This document shows, in pieces, positions 5,788 through 14,274 of a DNA stretch of 46,490 nucleotides; the stretch's first letter is position 1; each line of letters begins with the position of its first letter. The stretch spans positions 1-46,490 of the forward strand of contig NZ_JAMXFA010000049.1 in assembly GCF_025370785.1 (NCBI RefSeq), in the 5' to 3' direction. This stretch comes from Laspinema olomoucense D3b (GTDB lineage: Bacteria > Cyanobacteriota > Cyanobacteriia > Cyanobacteriales > Laspinemataceae). A program made the translations under genes and the position numbers. The notes under the pieces were generated by a model that ran no database searches, was not told where the DNA came from, and worked only from the letters and a program-made list of their open reading frames with translations.

Positions 5788-8289
5788 TTAGGGGGGAGAT
5801 TGTCGGTAAATCGGAATGAGTCCGGTGCGATCGAGGAGGTTTTGAACTTCTAGGGTGGTTAGAATTTCGGCAAATTTTTCTCCCACGGAGGGAAGACGAT
5901 TGTCCCGGGGATAAATCACCACCAAAGGATAGGCTAAGGGGTAGTGATTTTGGGAAAATGCGGTTACATTCGGGCTATAACTGCCTTTATTATTACACAA
6001 ATCGGTGAGAGGAGAAATCGGTTGGTTATCCAGATTTCTAACTAAGGGAGAAACTGGAGATTTGTTCCCTTCACTTAAGGCAAGAGGATAAACGGAACAT
6101 TGTCCAAAGACTTTACTCAAAGTGCCAAATCCAATACTGCCGATATTTCTATCTTCAAAATCTCGGATGACGGTTCGCAGCATTGAGAAGGTAGAAAGCG
6201 GGGTAATTGGGGCAGGAATTCTGACGAGGGTATTGGCGGTAGTTGGGGTTTTGAGGAGGTTGTGAAATTCAGCGATCGCCCGTTCATCTTTGAGCACTCG
6301 CTGTTCAAAAATTCGCAATGCTTCTTCTTCATTGGGAATATACAGTTTAACGGGAAGATTGGGACCGCCTAATTCTTGCCAATTTCTAATTTTACCCGTA
6401 TAAAGTTGCCGTAATTGGTCGAATGTAATGCTCCCATTTAAACGCTGGGGAAGTCCATTTTCTCGGCGAGAATAGCTAAACGGCACAAAAACCACGATGC
6501 CATCATAGGCAAATTCTCGATAGCCAATTTGAGTGTGAATTAAATTATCATAGGCTGTGCGAGCATTGAGCAAATTTGTAATGGCAAAGTCAGTTTCTCC
6601 CGATAAAACTTTGGCGATCGCCTCGTTTGAAGAGGGCTCAGGTAAATAGCGAAATGTATATTTCGGAGGTTCTGCGGGGTCTTCGGGTTGGAGGCGTTGT
6701 TGCAAATCTTGCTCTAAAGTTCTGCCTGGGGCAATTAAATTCGGTTGCTGGAGTAAAAAACTCCAAGTGCCATTTACCGATGCCGTATAAGTAAAGTTTC
6801 CTAGGGGAATACCGGCTAATTTGTCAATACAGCAAACCGGGTCTTTTGCCACAGCTTTTTGCTGCCGACTCACCATTGCCCACCAAATTAATAGGGCCAA
6901 TAAAATTAACCCAGCAGTTCCTAATAAAAAGGCTAAAAGTCGCCTGCGTAGACGGCGTTTTTTTTCCACGGTTTCCAGAATAATTGTTTCTGGTACTCCC
7001 AAGGGAATTACGCTGCCATCACCGATCCACCATTCCCCAGATAATTTTAGCAGGGTTTGCCGCGCTACTTGAGCCGTTTCAAATTTTTGAGTTCCCAGTC
7101 CAATTAAGTTTAAAATAAAGTCTTTCAGTGCAGGATGGACGCCCAAGGGCCAATCATCTTCTACCCTCGGGTCAATTTCCTGTTCAGTTTGAGGGTTAAA
7201 TGTGCGTCCAGCTAACAAATAAAATGCCACATATCCTAATGCTTTTAAATCTTGTCCAGGGGAGGAATAGGCCGAGTCAGATAGAATAGGTTTTCCAAAA
7301 TTTTCCCAGAGGGCTAAATCACATAAATAGATAAAAAATCCTTGGGTATTGGGAACAAAAATTAGGCTATCTAAGCTGAGGTTTCCATGAATAATTCCCT
7401 GTTTTAATGCACCAGAGCGCAACCGAAATTTCTGCTCGTGGAGAAACTCTAAGCTTTGTAATACTTGGTCCAGGACTTGACGAACTTGAGCGTTAGTAAA
7501 TGCCCCCGTTTCTAAGAGGTAGCTGGACAGATTTGGGAAAGCGTCGATTTGTCCTTTAGTGACGAGATAGCAGCGTTCTTCCCGCAAGGGTGCGACTGCC
7601 TCCCAGGGGGAAATCAGCCTCTGGTCCTGAATGCGCCCATCGGCTAAATTAATCCCCCCCACTAACCGAAATAAGTCCTTGCGCTGGCGAATTTCTTCCG
7701 AGTTAAAATAGCGGTGAGGTAAGATATATTCTTTGAGGATGACAGGTTGGCGATCGCTGAGTTGGATGGCTGCATATAACCGTCCCATTCCCCGATGGCG
7801 CAATAATCTTTCAATTTGATAAGTTGCGCGATCGCCTCGAATTTTAGTTTCCGGCGCTAAGGGAACAGGAAACCCACATTGTCGGCAATATTTGGCTTGG
7901 GGGTTTGCCTCCAGGGTCTGTTGAGCCTCTTCGCAGCTTAAGGGATTTCCTCGGGCGCAATCATACTTTAAATAAAGGGGTTGAACGGGTTGAAAAACTT
8001 CCGGTAGCGTCCCTATTTCGATTTCTGGGGCGAGTTGCTGTGAATTTTTTGCCAAGTCTTGGTTTTGGCGCAATCTTCCCGGTAGCTGGAATTTTAATGC
8101 CGACAGTTTCGGCGGTTCAATCTTTAAGTTTTGCTGTATGAAGGGAATTACCCATTGGAACCGCGCGGGAACGAATCGGAACAGGCGATTCTTCATGCCC
8201 AGTTTTATAGACGAACCCCGCATGATGATGCGACTGAGTTCGCGGCTACCGGCTTCTTGGGCTAATTTTTTGCCAATGTCTTTAGACAT
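5788..8289 (-). CDS. Membrane-anchored 4-Cys pseudokinase fused to a PstS-like binding domain
   Basis: The 833-aa protein has three parts. Residues about 105-145 hold a zinc-ribbon-like motif (C111, C119, C135, C138) as in cyanobacterial 4-Cys Ser/Thr kinases such as SpkB. Residues about 155-420 resemble a kinase fold, with K186 in 'VILKEY'. The glycine loop is degenerate, the catalytic HRD-x-K is replaced by 'IIHGNLSLDS' (299-308), and DFG is replaced by 'CDLA' (323-326), so it is probably a pseudokinase. A basic stretch and one TM helix (about 451-472) follow. Residues about 490-830 resemble PstS-type phosphate-binding proteins ('ITFDQLRQLYTGKIRNWQE', 621-639). The fold would place the kinase in the cytoplasm and the binding domain outside or in the lumen. 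It lies 130 bp upstream of the tube gene on the same strand. Confidence 0.8.
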   Translation of the reverse strand: MSKDIGKKLAQEAGSRELSRIIMRGSSIKLGMKNRLFRFVPARFQWVIPFIQQNLKIEPPKLSALKFQLPGRLRQNQDLAKNSQQLAPEIEIGTLPEVFQPVQPLYLKYDCARGNPLSCEEAQQTLEANPQAKYCRQCGFPVPLAPETKIRGDRATYQIERLLRHRGMGRLYAAIQLSDRQPVILKEYILPHRYFNSEEIRQRKDLFRLVGGINLADGRIQDQRLISPWEAVAPLREERCYLVTKGQIDAFPNLSSYLLETGAFTNAQVRQVLDQVLQSLEFLHEQKFRLRSGALKQGIIHGNLSLDSLIFVPNTQGFFIYLCDLALWENFGKPILSDSAYSSPGQDLKALGYVAFYLLAGRTFNPQTEQEIDPRVEDDWPLGVHPALKDFILNLIGLGTQKFETAQVARQTLLKLSGEWWIGDGSVIPLGVPETIILETVEKKRRLRRRLLAFLLGTAGLILLALLIWWAMVSRQQKAVAKDPVCCIDKLAGIPLGNFTYTASVNGTWSFLLQQPNLIAPGRTLEQDLQQRLQPEDPAEPPKYTFRYLPEPSSNEAIAKVLSGETDFAITNLLNARTAYDNLIHTQIGYREFAYDGIVVFVPFSYSRRENGLPQRLNGSITFDQLRQLYTGKIRNWQELGGPNLPVKLYIPNEEEALRIFEQRVLKDERAIAEFHNLLKTPTTANTLVRIPAPITPLSTFSMLRTVIRDFEDRNIGSIGFGTLSKVFGQCSVYPLALSEGNKSPVSPLVRNLDNQPISPLTDLCNNKGSYSPNVTAFSQNHYPLAYPLVVIYPRDNRLPSVGEKFAEILTTLEVQNLLDRTGLIPIYRQSPP

Positions 8290-8376
8290 AATCTGGTTAA
8301 ATTTAAAAACTTGTTTTAGAATTTAAGGGAATGTTTCAGTTTACAGCCTGATATTGAATGTTTGGAGGAATCTCAA

Positions 8377-8586
8377 ATGGCGCTACCCGAGGTTGTTCGA
8401 CTGTTTAGAGCAGTTCAAGCCGATCCTTCGCTTAAAGAAAAATATAATTCTGCTCCGAGTTTAGATAAATTAGTCGCGATGGCTCGTCAAGATGGATATG
8501 ATTTTACAACCGCAGAATGGATGGAAGCGACCCAGTTTAAGGTAGAAGAATTAGAGTCAAAGTTATCGGAAATTCCGGGAATTTAA
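8377..8586 (+). CDS. Nif11-like small protein
   Basis: The 69-aa protein has the Nif11 pattern: 'VVRLFRAVQADPSLKEKY', then 'LDKLVAMARQDGYDFTTAEW'. Nif11 domains serve either as leader peptides of ribosomal natural products or as stand-alone proteins of unknown role in cyanobacteria. No Gly-Gly cleavage site and no Cys/Ser/Thr-rich core follow, and no modification enzyme is nearby, so this is the stand-alone type. An upstream in-frame TTG (8362) exists, but its codons contain the GGAGGAA Shine-Dalgarno of the ATG at 8377, which decides the start. It reads away from the kinase gene and converges on the next gene. Confidence 0.85.
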   Translation: MALPEVVRLFRAVQADPSLKEKYNSAPSLDKLVAMARQDGYDFTTAEWMEATQFKVEELESKLSEIPGI

Positions 8587-8591
8587 CCCCC

Positions 8592-8619
8592 GAAAAAAGG
8601 CACGGCATTGCCGTGCCTT
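8592..8619 (-). terminator. Rho-independent terminator, possibly bidirectional
   Basis: An 11-bp inverted repeat, AAGGCACGGCA (8597-8607) and TGCCGTGCCTT (8609-8619), lies between two convergent stop codons. On the minus strand it is followed by six T residues (A-run at 8593-8598 on the plus strand), so it best terminates the gene ending at 8623. It may also stop Nif11 transcripts. Confidence 0.75.
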
Positions 8620-8622
8620 CGC

Positions 8623-9444
8623 TTAGACGGGCTTGCCATCAACTTTGACCTGACCCTGATCACATTCGAGATAAAGGTCGGAGGCAAGAGGCGCAAAAGT
8701 AACCCCAAATTTGGCAAAATCAAATTCTGCCGCTTTGGCGCTGGCAATCAGGGAATTTCGCAAGGTATTTAAGGCGGTTGTATATTGCACAACTTCTGCC
8801 CCCGTTTGACCTTCTAACTTGCGCCGATTGCGGTCTGAAATTAGCCGGTTGATTTCAATTTGGATCTGTTGAACATGACCGTCTAATCCGCCCGGGGTGC
8901 GGAATAAATCCGAGACTCGTTCTCGTTTGAGGGTTTCCAACCAGCGCGTCGGGTCGATGTAGGGGTCACTGATACTATGGCGATCGTCTACTTGAGCGTG
9001 TCTATCTTTGCCCTTTCCCTTTCGCTGAATGGCTGTAGCCGGTGCAGCATTGATGGTTAATTCCTCCTCGGGAGTTTGAGCGGTGGCGTGGGTTTGGAGT
9101 TCTTCGTCTTCCTTGAGTTGCACTGTTTCACGGGTTTGAGCAGTCGCCTGAGCATCGGGCTTTATAGACTCTTCCTCGGATTCGCGGCGATCGCCTCCTT
9201 GACGCTGAACCGTTGGGTGGACCCCCGGGGTTTCCGATTCCTCCGGTGGAAAGATATCAATCTTGGCAAAGTTGAAACCCTGACGCTTTTTCCCCTCGGA
9301 TTCCCCTTGGACCCCCGGGGTCTGTTCCGGTGATGCCTCGGTTGGTGAGGGGAAAGGACGCGACTCAAATTGACCCTCTACTGTAGAAGCTTGAGGATAT
9401 TTTTTCTGACTTTTGCGCTGAACTAGGGTTCTGATTTTTTTCAT
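8623..9444 (-). CDS. Possible eCIS-associated protein with disordered N-terminus
   Basis: I do not recognise a catalytic domain in this 273-aa protein. The first 170 residues are low-complexity and rich in Gln, Glu and Thr, with 'RQGFNFAKIDIFPPE' (about 54-68) and repeated 'VQRQ', 'IQRKGKGK' motifs. This resembles N-termini of cyanobacterial eCIS-associated proteins, which often have a 'GHnFgkI.I' segment and Gln-Arg-rich linkers before a DUF4157 or toxin domain. No HExxH metal site is present. The C-terminal 100 residues look helical, then strand-like ('VTFAPLASDLYLECDQ'). It lies just upstream of the eCIS block on the same strand but is separated by a terminator and the Nif11 gene. A cargo role is inference. 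Confidence 0.6.
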   Translation of the reverse strand: MKKIRTLVQRKSQKKYPQASTVEGQFESRPFPSPTEASPEQTPGVQGESEGKKRQGFNFAKIDIFPPEESETPGVHPTVQRQGGDRRESEEESIKPDAQATAQTRETVQLKEDEELQTHATAQTPEEELTINAAPATAIQRKGKGKDRHAQVDDRHSISDPYIDPTRWLETLKRERVSDLFRTPGGLDGHVQQIQIEINRLISDRNRRKLEGQTGAEVVQYTTALNTLRNSLIASAKAAEFDFAKFGVTFAPLASDLYLECDQGQVKVDGKPV

Positions 9445-9563
9445 AAAGACTCGTCCTGCCGCAACTTGCGCGGTACCGCATCAATCGCCTGAGATGGAAT
9501 CCACCTATTTTACGGGACTCGCTTGGGGAGTCACATTCGACTTATGGCTAGTTCTCCCCACGG

Positions 9564-10313
9564 CTACCGGGTGACAGGTGGTGGCGGTGGTGGCGGTGGT
9601 GGAAGAGGTGCAGGCGCGGGTTCAGGTGCGGGTTCAGGTGCGGGTTCAGGTGCGGGTGTGGGTTCAGGTTCAGGTGCGGGTGTGGGTTCAGGTTCCGGTG
9701 CGGGTTCCGGTGCGGGTTCCGGCGCGGGACAACCGATTTCCGAGACAGAACCATCAGGCATGATGGCGCGACAGAGGGAGGCGTCGATCAGGATGGTATT
9801 CCTAAGTTTGGCATCGGTTAAGTCGGCGCGTTCTAGGTTGGCCCCTTCTAGGTTGGCGGTGGAGAGGTCCGCGTCGGTTAAATCGGTGAGATAGAGATTG
9901 GCTTTAGGGAGAGAGGCCCCGACGAGGTTCACGAAGTTGAGTTCGGCATGAGCGGCGATCGCCCCATATAAATCCGCATCCCTTAAGTCCGCTTCATGCA
10001 AAATTGCACCACTGAGGTTTGTGACGATTAAGGAGGCACTTCTGAGAGTGGCCCCAACCAGGTTGGCGTCGAGAAGAGAGGCCCCGTTCAGGTTGGCTCC
10101 GTTCAGGTTGGCCCCGCTGAGGTTGGCCCCGTTCAGGTTGGCCCCGCTGAGGTTGACTCCGCTGAGGTTGGCCCCGCTGAGGTTGATGCCGCTGAGTTCA
10201 CAGTTGCGACAGTCTCGGGTAGTGAAGAGTTGTTGCAGGTGTAGGGGGTTCTCAGCGCCCAGGGGAATTGCGCTAGTCACCAGGAAGGCGATCGCCAGTA
10301 GGATTTGTTTCAT
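9564..10313 (-). CDS. Secreted pentapeptide-repeat protein with Pro-Glu-Ala tail
   Basis: The 249-aa protein starts with a signal peptide (cleavage near residue 20, 'PLGA-ENP'), then a short module with C35 and C38 ('RDCRNCELSG'). About 28 pentapeptide repeats of the A(N/D)LXX type follow to about residue 180, predicted to form a right-handed quadrilateral beta-helix. The C-terminus changes abruptly to a Pro-Glu-Ala repeat ending in nine prolines, which may span or contact the peptidoglycan. The N-terminal CxxC module is shared with the smaller paralogue at 32961-33419. Repeats at 9604-9725 encode the tail. No enzymatic role is evident. Confidence 0.88.
   Translation of the reverse strand: MKQILLAIAFLVTSAIPLGAENPLHLQQLFTTRDCRNCELSGINLSGANLSGVNLSGANLNGANLSGANLNGANLNGASLLDANLVGATLRSASLIVTNLSGAILHEADLRDADLYGAIAAHAELNFVNLVGASLPKANLYLTDLTDADLSTANLEGANLERADLTDAKLRNTILIDASLCRAIMPDGSVSEIGCPAPEPAPEPAPEPEPTPAPEPEPTPAPEPAPEPAPEPAPAPLPPPPPPPPPVTR
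9604..9725. repeat. Coding low-complexity repeat (Pro-Glu/Pro-Ala tail)
   Basis: GGTTCAGGTGCG and GGTTCCGGTGCG units, mostly 12 bp with some 18-bp spacing, encode the (AP)EP tail of the pentapeptide-repeat protein on the minus strand. Open frames on the plus strand (Gly-Ser-Gly-Ala) are shadows of this periodicity. The near-identity of units suggests recent slippage expansion. Confidence 0.85.
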
Positions 10314-10497
10314 GGATCCCTCGAAGTTGCCTCTTCTGTTCTCATTGTCTCCCCCAGGTTTTCCTATTGGCTATTAGACAGAAGTGGAATGCGATCGGCT
10401 TGCTCCTACTGCTCAGGGAGTATCAAGGGCAAGCATTTTATATGACAAACTGATGGAGATTCGCTTTATATCATATTCACGGGCAATTGTTATCAGA

Positions 10498-11400
10498 ATG
10501 CGATATTCAGTTTTAAGTCGGTTTCAGGGAACCCTACTCGGTGCTAATATAGGCTATAGCATAGGAAACGGTGTGATTTCCTTGAGCGGACCTCTGCTGG
10601 AGGTGCGCCCGAGGCCAGGGGACGAGGAATACCTGGTGGCGAGTGCGAAAAATTTAATTCAAAATGGCGGATTTGACTCCTCTAGCTGGTGTGAGGCAGT
10701 CGCCTCGGTGTCTCAACAGTCCGAGGGAATGGACGTTCCGGTAATCTTAGGGGCCGATCGCCTGATGGCTGTGGTTCCGGTTCTCCTCTTCTATCACGAA
10801 CACTTAGAATTTTTGCGAACGAACTTATATCAGATTAGTGAGCTTTTGTCAATCCCCGTGGCTGAAAGAGATGGACTCTTGGCCCTGGGGTATGCGATCG
10901 CCGCCACTCTGACAGAACGGCTAAACCCGCACAGTTTGATTGGAGAAACCATTGCCTATCTTCAGGACACTTCATCCCCTCTGATTCCCCAACTGGCAAC
11001 CGTCGAAACCCTCCTCGCCCAAGGTGTCAGTTTAGAGCGGGTTCGAGAACAAGTAGCCCAGACTGAGGGTCCCGGCAGCCTCCCCTTTGCCCTAGGCTTT
11101 TACTGCCTTCTGAGTACCCTAGAAGACTTCCGATTATCCATCAGTCGTGCCACTCGCACAGGGAGCCAAGCCCCTGTGACCACTGTAATCACGGGAATCT
11201 TGTCCGGGGCTTATAACAGCATTCCAGGCATCCCTTGGACCGGGCAACAGGGTCCCTTGCAAACCGATAAAATGTTCCACCTGGGCGATCGCCTGCTGGC
11301 CACCTGGTCGGGGGTCTATGATGTCCAGTATCAACCACAAGAAGCGATTCATTTTCGCGCTGTCGCCGCACCTAATGTGATTCGTCCCTGGCGACTCTAG
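10498..11400 (+). CDS. ADP-ribosylglycohydrolase-fold protein, probably lacking the metal site
   Basis: The 300-aa protein begins 'RFQGTLLGANIGYSIGN', like the 'G.l.GaaiGDalG' opening of ADP-ribosylglycohydrolases. It ends with 'GILSGAYNSIPGIPW', the family's closing motif. In active members the first motif has Asp and further Asp residues bind two Mg2+ ions; here the GD position reads 'GY', so the enzyme is probably altered or inactive. The frame is open from 10384, but the ATG at 10498 gives a family-like N-terminus; no strong Shine-Dalgarno is visible. It reads toward pgpH with a 301-bp gap. Confidence 0.7.
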   Translation: MRYSVLSRFQGTLLGANIGYSIGNGVISLSGPLLEVRPRPGDEEYLVASAKNLIQNGGFDSSSWCEAVASVSQQSEGMDVPVILGADRLMAVVPVLLFYHEHLEFLRTNLYQISELLSIPVAERDGLLALGYAIAATLTERLNPHSLIGETIAYLQDTSSPLIPQLATVETLLAQGVSLERVREQVAQTEGPGSLPFALGFYCLLSTLEDFRLSISRATRTGSQAPVTTVITGILSGAYNSIPGIPWTGQQGPLQTDKMFHLGDRLLATWSGVYDVQYQPQEAIHFRAVAAPNVIRPWRL

Positions 11401-11701
11401 GGCCTCAGTGGGGGGATGGGGGAGAATTGGGAGAAGAAAAATTTAGATTGTTCTTACCAAATTTCCGGTCTTTAACCCCAGATTAGGGCCAGAAAGCCCC
11501 TATCGCCTGCCCTTTACCTCATCCTAAACAGACGTTCTAGGCAAACCAACGGCTTGCAATCCCCCTGAGCTGATTTACCCCACCGATCCCCGCCTTTGGG
11601 GGTGAAGATTTAGGCCGAGGAAGAGTGCCTCTATAATAGTGCATAACGCCTTGCCTTCTACTCCTAGCAATCCTCTAATTTAGAACAGGCACGAGAGATC
11701 C
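11401..11701. other. Intergenic region before the pgpH-like gene
   Basis: This 301-bp stretch has no credible coding frame. It is moderately C/T-rich, and TATAAT-like AT-rich spots near 11632-11640 could serve the downstream gene. I see no palindrome with a U-run and no RNA gene. Confidence 0.5.
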
Positions 11702-14242
11702 ATGAGATCAATTCAGATGCTGACTCGGCAACTCGAACAATGGGGGAGAGATTGCGCCAACATTTACTCGCGCAATCTCTCCGATCGCAATGGGCGGAAG
11801 AGAGGGACCCTCCCTCAAGGGTCCCCTCCGTCTTTGCCCCACGAGTTACCCGCCTCTCCCGCTCAAGGTTCGACGGAACCGAGGGCTTGGACAAAGGGAC
11901 TCCCATCGCGGATGAATACCACCGTCCATTCCCCTGTAGCGGTTCTACTGGCGGTGACTTGCCTCACCGCAACCATCGGACAGCGCTTTTACAATCAGCC
12001 GCAACTGGGTGTAGGCACTATTGCCCCAGAAACCTTTATCGCGCCTGAAGATGCTAGGGTAGAGGACACCAAAACCACGGAAGACAATCGCAGGGCGGCC
12101 CGCATTGGGTCCAGTCCGGTTTTAATGATCGATCGCCCCGTCTCTCAGCAGATTGAGAAAGTCCTGCAACGAGTGTTAGACGAGGGGACTCAATTGCGCC
12201 AAGTCGGGGGGCAATTTCCCTTTGTGGATACCACCATCTTGTCTACTTCCACCCAGCTTTATCTACGACAGGCGCAAGAGTGGGAATATAGCGGGGTGGT
12301 GAGGGCGGCGGGAGAAGATGCGCCAATGGTGGAGATTCCCGACAATTCCCTCCCGGGCGCCGATAGCTCATCTCCGGCAGATTGGGCGGTGGAACGGGGT
12401 CTGTTAACTGACTCCGGACAGCAAGCGGTGATGGAACTGCAAGGCTACCGCAAACGCGGGGGGTCCGTGGCGTTTTCGACCTTGATTGAGGAAATTTCCC
12501 AGGCGCGTCAAACCTACGGTTTAGCGGTAGCGGCGATCGCAGATACGACCAGTATCGCCTCAACCCATATTTATAGTCTCAATTTATTTGAACTCTCGGA
12601 CGAAGAGTGGATTCAAACTCAATTGGGTCTCCACAATGCCTTAAAGCGGATGTTGTCCCAAGGGATTCCACCCGGACTTCCCAAAAATATTCTGCAAATG
12701 GCGGTGATGATTCAGTTGGAAGGCCAGGTCCCACAGGAGGCAGTGGAACTCTCTGAGAATTTGCTATTGGAGGTCCTACAGCCTAATTTAATCAAAGATT
12801 TAGAACGCACCCGAGTCCGCGCGGAACAAGCGGCCCTAGAAGTTAAGCCGGTTTTTGTCAGTGTGGAACAAGGGGAGGTGATTATTGAACAAGGGGAAAC
12901 AATTTCTCAGTCCCAATTTGTGCTCCTCGATCGCTTTGATATGAGTCGTCGGGAAATTAATTGGGTGGGACTATTTGGGTTTGGGGGAACGGTGACGATC
13001 GCCGTGGGGATTTTTTGGGTGGCGCAAGGGCTTGTACATCCGAAGTTACGACGGCGCGATCGTACTCTGGTGTTACTCCTCTCCTTGACGGCACCCCTGC
13101 TAATTTCTTTGGGAATTCCTTACACCACCTTACCGGCAGTCGGGTTATTACTTGGCAGTTTCTACGGGTCCCTCCTCTCGGGGACTGTTGTAGGACTGCT
13201 GAGTGTACTCTTACCCCTGGGTATTGAAATCGAGTGGACTTATTTGCTGGCGAATGCGGCAGCCGGGTTAATCAGCGGTATCCTCGCCGGACGGATGCGA
13301 TCGCGAGAAGAACTGGCAATGGTTGGGGGTGTGGCGGGTTTAACCCAAGGTGGAGTTTACCTGATTGGCAGCCTGATTCCCAGTGCCACGGCAGGGACGA
13401 TTTGGTACACGATTCTCGGGGCTGCTGGGATTCAGGCGATCGCTGGCGTCTCCTGGAGTATTGTCGCCCTCGGTTTGAGTCCTTATCTGGAACATCTGTT
13501 TGACCTAGTGACTCCCATCCGTCTGGCGGAACTGGCGAACCCCAATCGCCCCCTCTTAAAACGTTTGGCTTCCGAAGCGCCGGGGACCTTTCAACATACC
13601 CTGTTTGTCGCCACCCTTGCCGAAGCGGCGGCGAAGGAACTTGGCTGCAATGTAGAACTGATTCGCACAGGCACACTGTATCATGACATCGGTAAAATGC
13701 ACGACCCCCAAGGGTTTATCGAAAACCAAATGGGGGGACCGAATAAACATGACGAAATTGATGACCCTTGGGAAAGTGCGGCAATTATTAAAAAGCACGT
13801 CAGCGAAGGGCTGGTAATGGCGCGGAAATTCCGTTTACCGAAAGCGATTCAAGCCTTTATTCCGGAACATCAAGGCACGATGTTGATTGCTTATTTTTAT
13901 CATCAAGCGCAACAACGTGCGAAACAAGAAGGGCGAGAAGTCCGGGACGAAGAGTTTCGCTATGATGGTCCGATTCCCCAATCCCGGGAAACAGCGATCG
14001 TCATGTTGGCAGACTCTTGTGAGGCAGCTTTACGCAGTCTCAAGGATGTCAGCCCAGAGGAAGCCTTGAATATGGTGAATAAAATTCTCAAAGCCCGGTG
14101 GCAAGATAATCAACTGGGTGAGTCCGGTCTGAAACGGGAAGAAATGCCGAAAATTGCCGAAATTTTTGTGAGAGTTTGGCAACAGTTCAATCACAAACGG
14201 ATTGCCTATCCCAAAGCTGCGCTTTCTCTCCAGTCGAAGTAA
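11702..14242 (+). CDS. pgpH: 7TM-HD phosphodiesterase (cyclic-di-AMP phosphodiesterase PgpH-like)
   Basis: The 846-aa protein has the 7TMR-HD architecture. The N-terminal region includes one TM helix at about residues 78-95. An extracytoplasmic 7TMR-HDED domain runs to about 400, with 'SVEQGEVIIEQGETIS' near its end. Seven TM helices span about 420-600. The C-terminal HD phosphodiesterase has 'LYHDIGKMHDP' (H661, D662), then 'NKHDEIDDPWESAAII' and 'PEHQGT'. PgpH hydrolyses c-di-AMP to pApA, linking potassium and osmotic control. The start at 11702 gives 'MLTRQLEQW' within the first 15 residues. It converges on the sugar permease gene. Confidence 0.9.
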   Translation: MRSIQMLTRQLEQWGRDCANIYSRNLSDRNGRKRGTLPQGSPPSLPHELPASPAQGSTEPRAWTKGLPSRMNTTVHSPVAVLLAVTCLTATIGQRFYNQPQLGVGTIAPETFIAPEDARVEDTKTTEDNRRAARIGSSPVLMIDRPVSQQIEKVLQRVLDEGTQLRQVGGQFPFVDTTILSTSTQLYLRQAQEWEYSGVVRAAGEDAPMVEIPDNSLPGADSSSPADWAVERGLLTDSGQQAVMELQGYRKRGGSVAFSTLIEEISQARQTYGLAVAAIADTTSIASTHIYSLNLFELSDEEWIQTQLGLHNALKRMLSQGIPPGLPKNILQMAVMIQLEGQVPQEAVELSENLLLEVLQPNLIKDLERTRVRAEQAALEVKPVFVSVEQGEVIIEQGETISQSQFVLLDRFDMSRREINWVGLFGFGGTVTIAVGIFWVAQGLVHPKLRRRDRTLVLLLSLTAPLLISLGIPYTTLPAVGLLLGSFYGSLLSGTVVGLLSVLLPLGIEIEWTYLLANAAAGLISGILAGRMRSREELAMVGGVAGLTQGGVYLIGSLIPSATAGTIWYTILGAAGIQAIAGVSWSIVALGLSPYLEHLFDLVTPIRLAELANPNRPLLKRLASEAPGTFQHTLFVATLAEAAAKELGCNVELIRTGTLYHDIGKMHDPQGFIENQMGGPNKHDEIDDPWESAAIIKKHVSEGLVMARKFRLPKAIQAFIPEHQGTMLIAYFYHQAQQRAKQEGREVRDEEFRYDGPIPQSRETAIVMLADSCEAALRSLKDVSPEEALNMVNKILKARWQDNQLGESGLKREEMPKIAEIFVRVWQQFNHKRIAYPKAALSLQSK

Positions 14243-14249
14243 GAAGAGG

Positions 14250-14266
14250 GGGAACTCATCCCCCCT
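14250..14266. terminator. Weak hairpin between convergent genes
   Basis: GGGGGA (14250-14255) and TCCCCC (14261-14266) form a 6-bp stem with a 5-nt loop, 8 bp after the pgpH stop and 9 bp from the permease stop. No clear T-run follows in either direction, so a termination role rests mainly on position. Confidence 0.35.
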
Positions 14267-14274
14267 GCTGATAC

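Noticed and set aside
8377-8586. Nif11-type natural product precursor
   Set aside because: There is no Gly-Gly cleavage motif, no core peptide and no lanthipeptide or radical SAM enzyme nearby; a stand-alone Nif11 protein is more likely.
9523-9894. Plus-strand Gly-Ser-Gly-Ala-rich frame opposite the pentapeptide gene
   Set aside because: It is the antisense shadow of the Pro-Glu-Ala tail; the minus-strand gene has signal peptide and pentapeptide repeats.
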